Shown here: positions 27,907 through 29,416 of the stretch, piece by piece | Numbering within the stretch: position 1 is the stretch's first letter | How the letters are laid out: the number at the start of each line of letters is the position of its first letter | Assembly: GCA_028717045.1 (NCBI GenBank) | Contig: JAQUON010000001.1 | Location: 1 to 29,416, forward strand | DNA length: 29,416 nt | Origin: Candidatus Omnitrophota bacterium | GTDB lineage: Bacteria; Omnitrophota; Gorgyraeia; Gygaellales; Profunditerraquicolaceae | Direction of reading: 5' to 3' | Position numbers and translations under genes: made by a program | Notes under the pieces: model-generated | What the model saw: only the letters and a program-made list of their open reading frames with translations | What the model was told of the DNA's origin: nothing | Databases searched by the model: none

Positions 27907-29416
27907 ATACCCCTCTTGCCAAAATATTTGAAAGTTCCTAACAACACCAGGCCCGCGCAAATCAAAATGAGAACATCCCCGTGCCGCGTATAAAAAGTGC
28001 CAGAGTTAACGCCGGGAGTAAACGCCTTTTGGTCAAAGCCGTCGATAAACGTAAGTTCGCCTCCCGCATCGCGCACCAAAGAAAATACCTCCCCGCAGGG
28101 ATTGATGAAAGCGGTAATCCCGGTATTGGCTGCGCGCAAGACATACACATGGTTTTCCACTGCCCGGAATACCGACGCCTGCAAATGCTGGTAAGGCGCC
28201 TGGGTCTTCTGGAACCAGCCGTCATTGGTAATATTGACCAAAAATTGAGCTCCGCGCCGCACAAATTCCCTGGAAAGCTGCGGGAATAAATCCTCAAAAC
28301 AAATCAACACACTAAACGCGATTGGCGCTGCTTTCTTCTCAAGAAGCAGCTCAAATACGGTATATTCCCTGCCGCTGTGAAAATCTCCTATGGGTACAAT
28401 GGTATTTAAAAAGGGAAACACCCTTCTTAAGGGCACGTATTCCCCGAAAGGAACCAGGTGCAGCTTGTCATATTGATAGCGCACGGACCCATCCGGCTGC
28501 ATCAATAACGCGCTGTTGTAATACGCGCCGTTTCTGGAAGTAACCGCGCCTAACAACAGGGGCAGCTTAAGCTCCTGCATATACTCTTTCAAATACTCAA
28601 GATAACCGGGTTCTTCTCCTAGTATAAAAGGCACTGCGGCCTCAGGCCAGATAAGCAAGTCGGGCTTTTCTTTGGCTGCCTCATCAGTAATACGGAAATA
28701 TTTATTTAAGATGAACGTTTCTGACCGTGCGTCCCATTTTAATTCCTGAGGGATGTTACCCTGAATAAGCGCAACAACAATGCTTTGGCTCGGTGTGTGT
28801 GCCGGGCTTCTATGCGCCATTACCTTTTTAACACCATATACTCCTACCGCGGATAACAACAAAAATACAGCGAGAACTAATTTTAATTTTCCCCAGGCAG
28901 CTAACCGGTTTTCAAATAATAAATAGAGCGCGGCATTAACCAGCATCACGATAAACGATATCCCCCAGGCACCGGCTACATCCGCACACTGTATCAAAAG
29001 TATGTGTTTGTATTGAGAATAAGCAAGGAGCGCCCAAGGAAACCCGGAGAAAAGATGGCTACGGGCGTACTCAAGAATAACCCACAGCCCGGGAATGTAA
29101 AAGAGGCAAAAAATCCCTCCCCTGCGCAATGCAAAAGATACACACAGCCCAAACAAGGCAAAATAGAGCGCCAGGTAGGATACTAATATGAGCATTCCGG
29201 CTGCAGTAACATGCGCAACCCAATATATGGTACTAAGCCAGAATACGATACCGCTTGCGTACGATAAAAAAAAGGCCTTTGGTGTGGTGGTATTTTTAAG
29301 CGCAAGGAAAAAAGGAAGGAATGCGCACCAGGCAAGATACTCAAGGCCAAAGGAAGAAAAAGACAGGCTTAAGAGAACCGCGGAAACTATAAAACCTATA
29401 GCTTCACCCTTTACAC
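27903..29416 (-). CDS. lnt: Apolipoprotein N-acyltransferase Lnt (start outside window)
   Basis: The frame is open to the window edge: 503 residues are visible and no start codon fits there. The ATG at 29195 is internal, since the codons upstream give canonical Lnt sequence (FGLEYLAWCAFLPFF, then SGIVFWLSTIYWV). The N-terminal half holds about seven membrane segments, followed by a CN-hydrolase domain with the triad E (IWPEAAVPF), K (YDKLHLVPFGEYVP) and C (VLICFEDLFPQ), then a last transmembrane helix. Lnt adds the third acyl chain to lipoproteins in the inner membrane, consistent with the lipoprotein at 18787 and with an outer membrane. Little is missing, as the family is about 510-530 residues. 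Confidence 0.96.
   Translation of the reverse strand, partial: VKGEAIGFIVSAVLLSLSFSSFGLEYLAWCAFLPFFLALKNTTTPKAFFLSYASGIVFWLSTIYWVAHVTAAGMLILVSYLALYFALFGLCVSFALRRGGIFCLFYIPGLWVILEYARSHLFSGFPWALLAYSQYKHILLIQCADVAGAWGISFIVMLVNAALYLLFENRLAAWGKLKLVLAVFLLLSAVGVYGVKKVMAHRSPAHTPSQSIVVALIQGNIPQELKWDARSETFILNKYFRITDEAAKEKPDLLIWPEAAVPFILGEEPGYLEYLKEYMQELKLPLLLGAVTSRNGAYYNSALLMQPDGSVRYQYDKLHLVPFGEYVPLRRVFPFLNTIVPIGDFHSGREYTVFELLLEKKAAPIAFSVLICFEDLFPQLSREFVRRGAQFLVNITNDGWFQKTQAPYQHLQASVFRAVENHVYVLRAANTGITAFINPCGEVFSLVRDAGGELTFIDGFDQKAFTPGVNSGTFYTRHGDVLILICAGLVLLGTFKYFGKRGI

Noticed and set aside
29195..29195. Start of lnt at the ATG at 29195
   Set aside because: The frame continues upstream with conserved Lnt membrane segments to the window end, so this ATG is internal.

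Overview
The window reads as a chromosomal segment of a Gram-negative, mainly anaerobic bacterium. Outer-membrane traits are an apolipoprotein N-acyltransferase, an LpxL-type acyltransferase, a CsgG-like lipoprotein and type IV prepilins. Anaerobe traits are a flavodiiron protein with rubredoxin, two ferritin-like proteins and FeoAB. The gene mix and protein style fit Candidatus Omnitrophota or a related PVC/Elusimicrobia-type lineage, but that is inference; there is no rRNA or other marker in the window. No tRNA, rRNA, CRISPR array or insertion sequence was found.

Layout. (1) 1-5850, all minus: a redox and oxygen-defence block. Transcription runs from NifU-like, ferritin-like and ECF sigma genes to nicotinamidase, DUF169, rubredoxin, flavodiiron protein, a half-size ferritin-like protein, an AhpF/TrxB-like reductase and a truncated membrane protein at the left edge. 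(2) 5887-9012: a quinone block, with a UbiA/MenA prenyltransferase and NDH-2-like reductase (overlapping) diverging from a polyprenyl synthase. (3) 9020-12040, minus: an operon of a CHASE2-GGDEF diguanylate cyclase, a DoxX protein and a TPR protein. (4) 12041-13799, plus: two consecutive cassettes, each made of a sigma70-like promoter, a GEMM-I (cyclic-di-GMP class I) riboswitch, an intrinsic terminator, a Shine-Dalgarno and a type IV prepilin gene. (5) 13822-17798, minus: feoA, feoB, a PP-loop ATPase and an AmrS-type radical SAM gene, overlapping or almost touching. (6) 17903-23334, minus: ZIP transporter, a 26-residue basic peptide, CsgG-like lipoprotein, HAD phosphatase, a secreted beta-barrel-like protein, an ArsB/NhaD-type permease with a CBS protein, and BioY. 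(7) 23481-29416: small membrane protein with LpxL-like acyltransferase, adenosine-specific kinase, a probably leaderless CDF transporter, MFS transporter, M23 peptidase and Lnt (open at the right edge).

The most interesting part is region 4. The riboswitch leaders are nearly identical (95 of 99 aptamer positions) while the pilins they control have diverged, and a diguanylate cyclase is transcribed divergently from the same intergenic region. This suggests a compact second-messenger circuit that selects or co-regulates surface pilins. The cyclase has Asn instead of the usual Asp at a base-contacting position, so its product is worth testing.

Several genes are easy to miss or mis-start: a 53-residue rubredoxin (2567-2728), a 26-residue basic peptide (18679-18759), the left-edge gene (1-186), and lnt, whose frame runs to the window end rather than starting at 29195.
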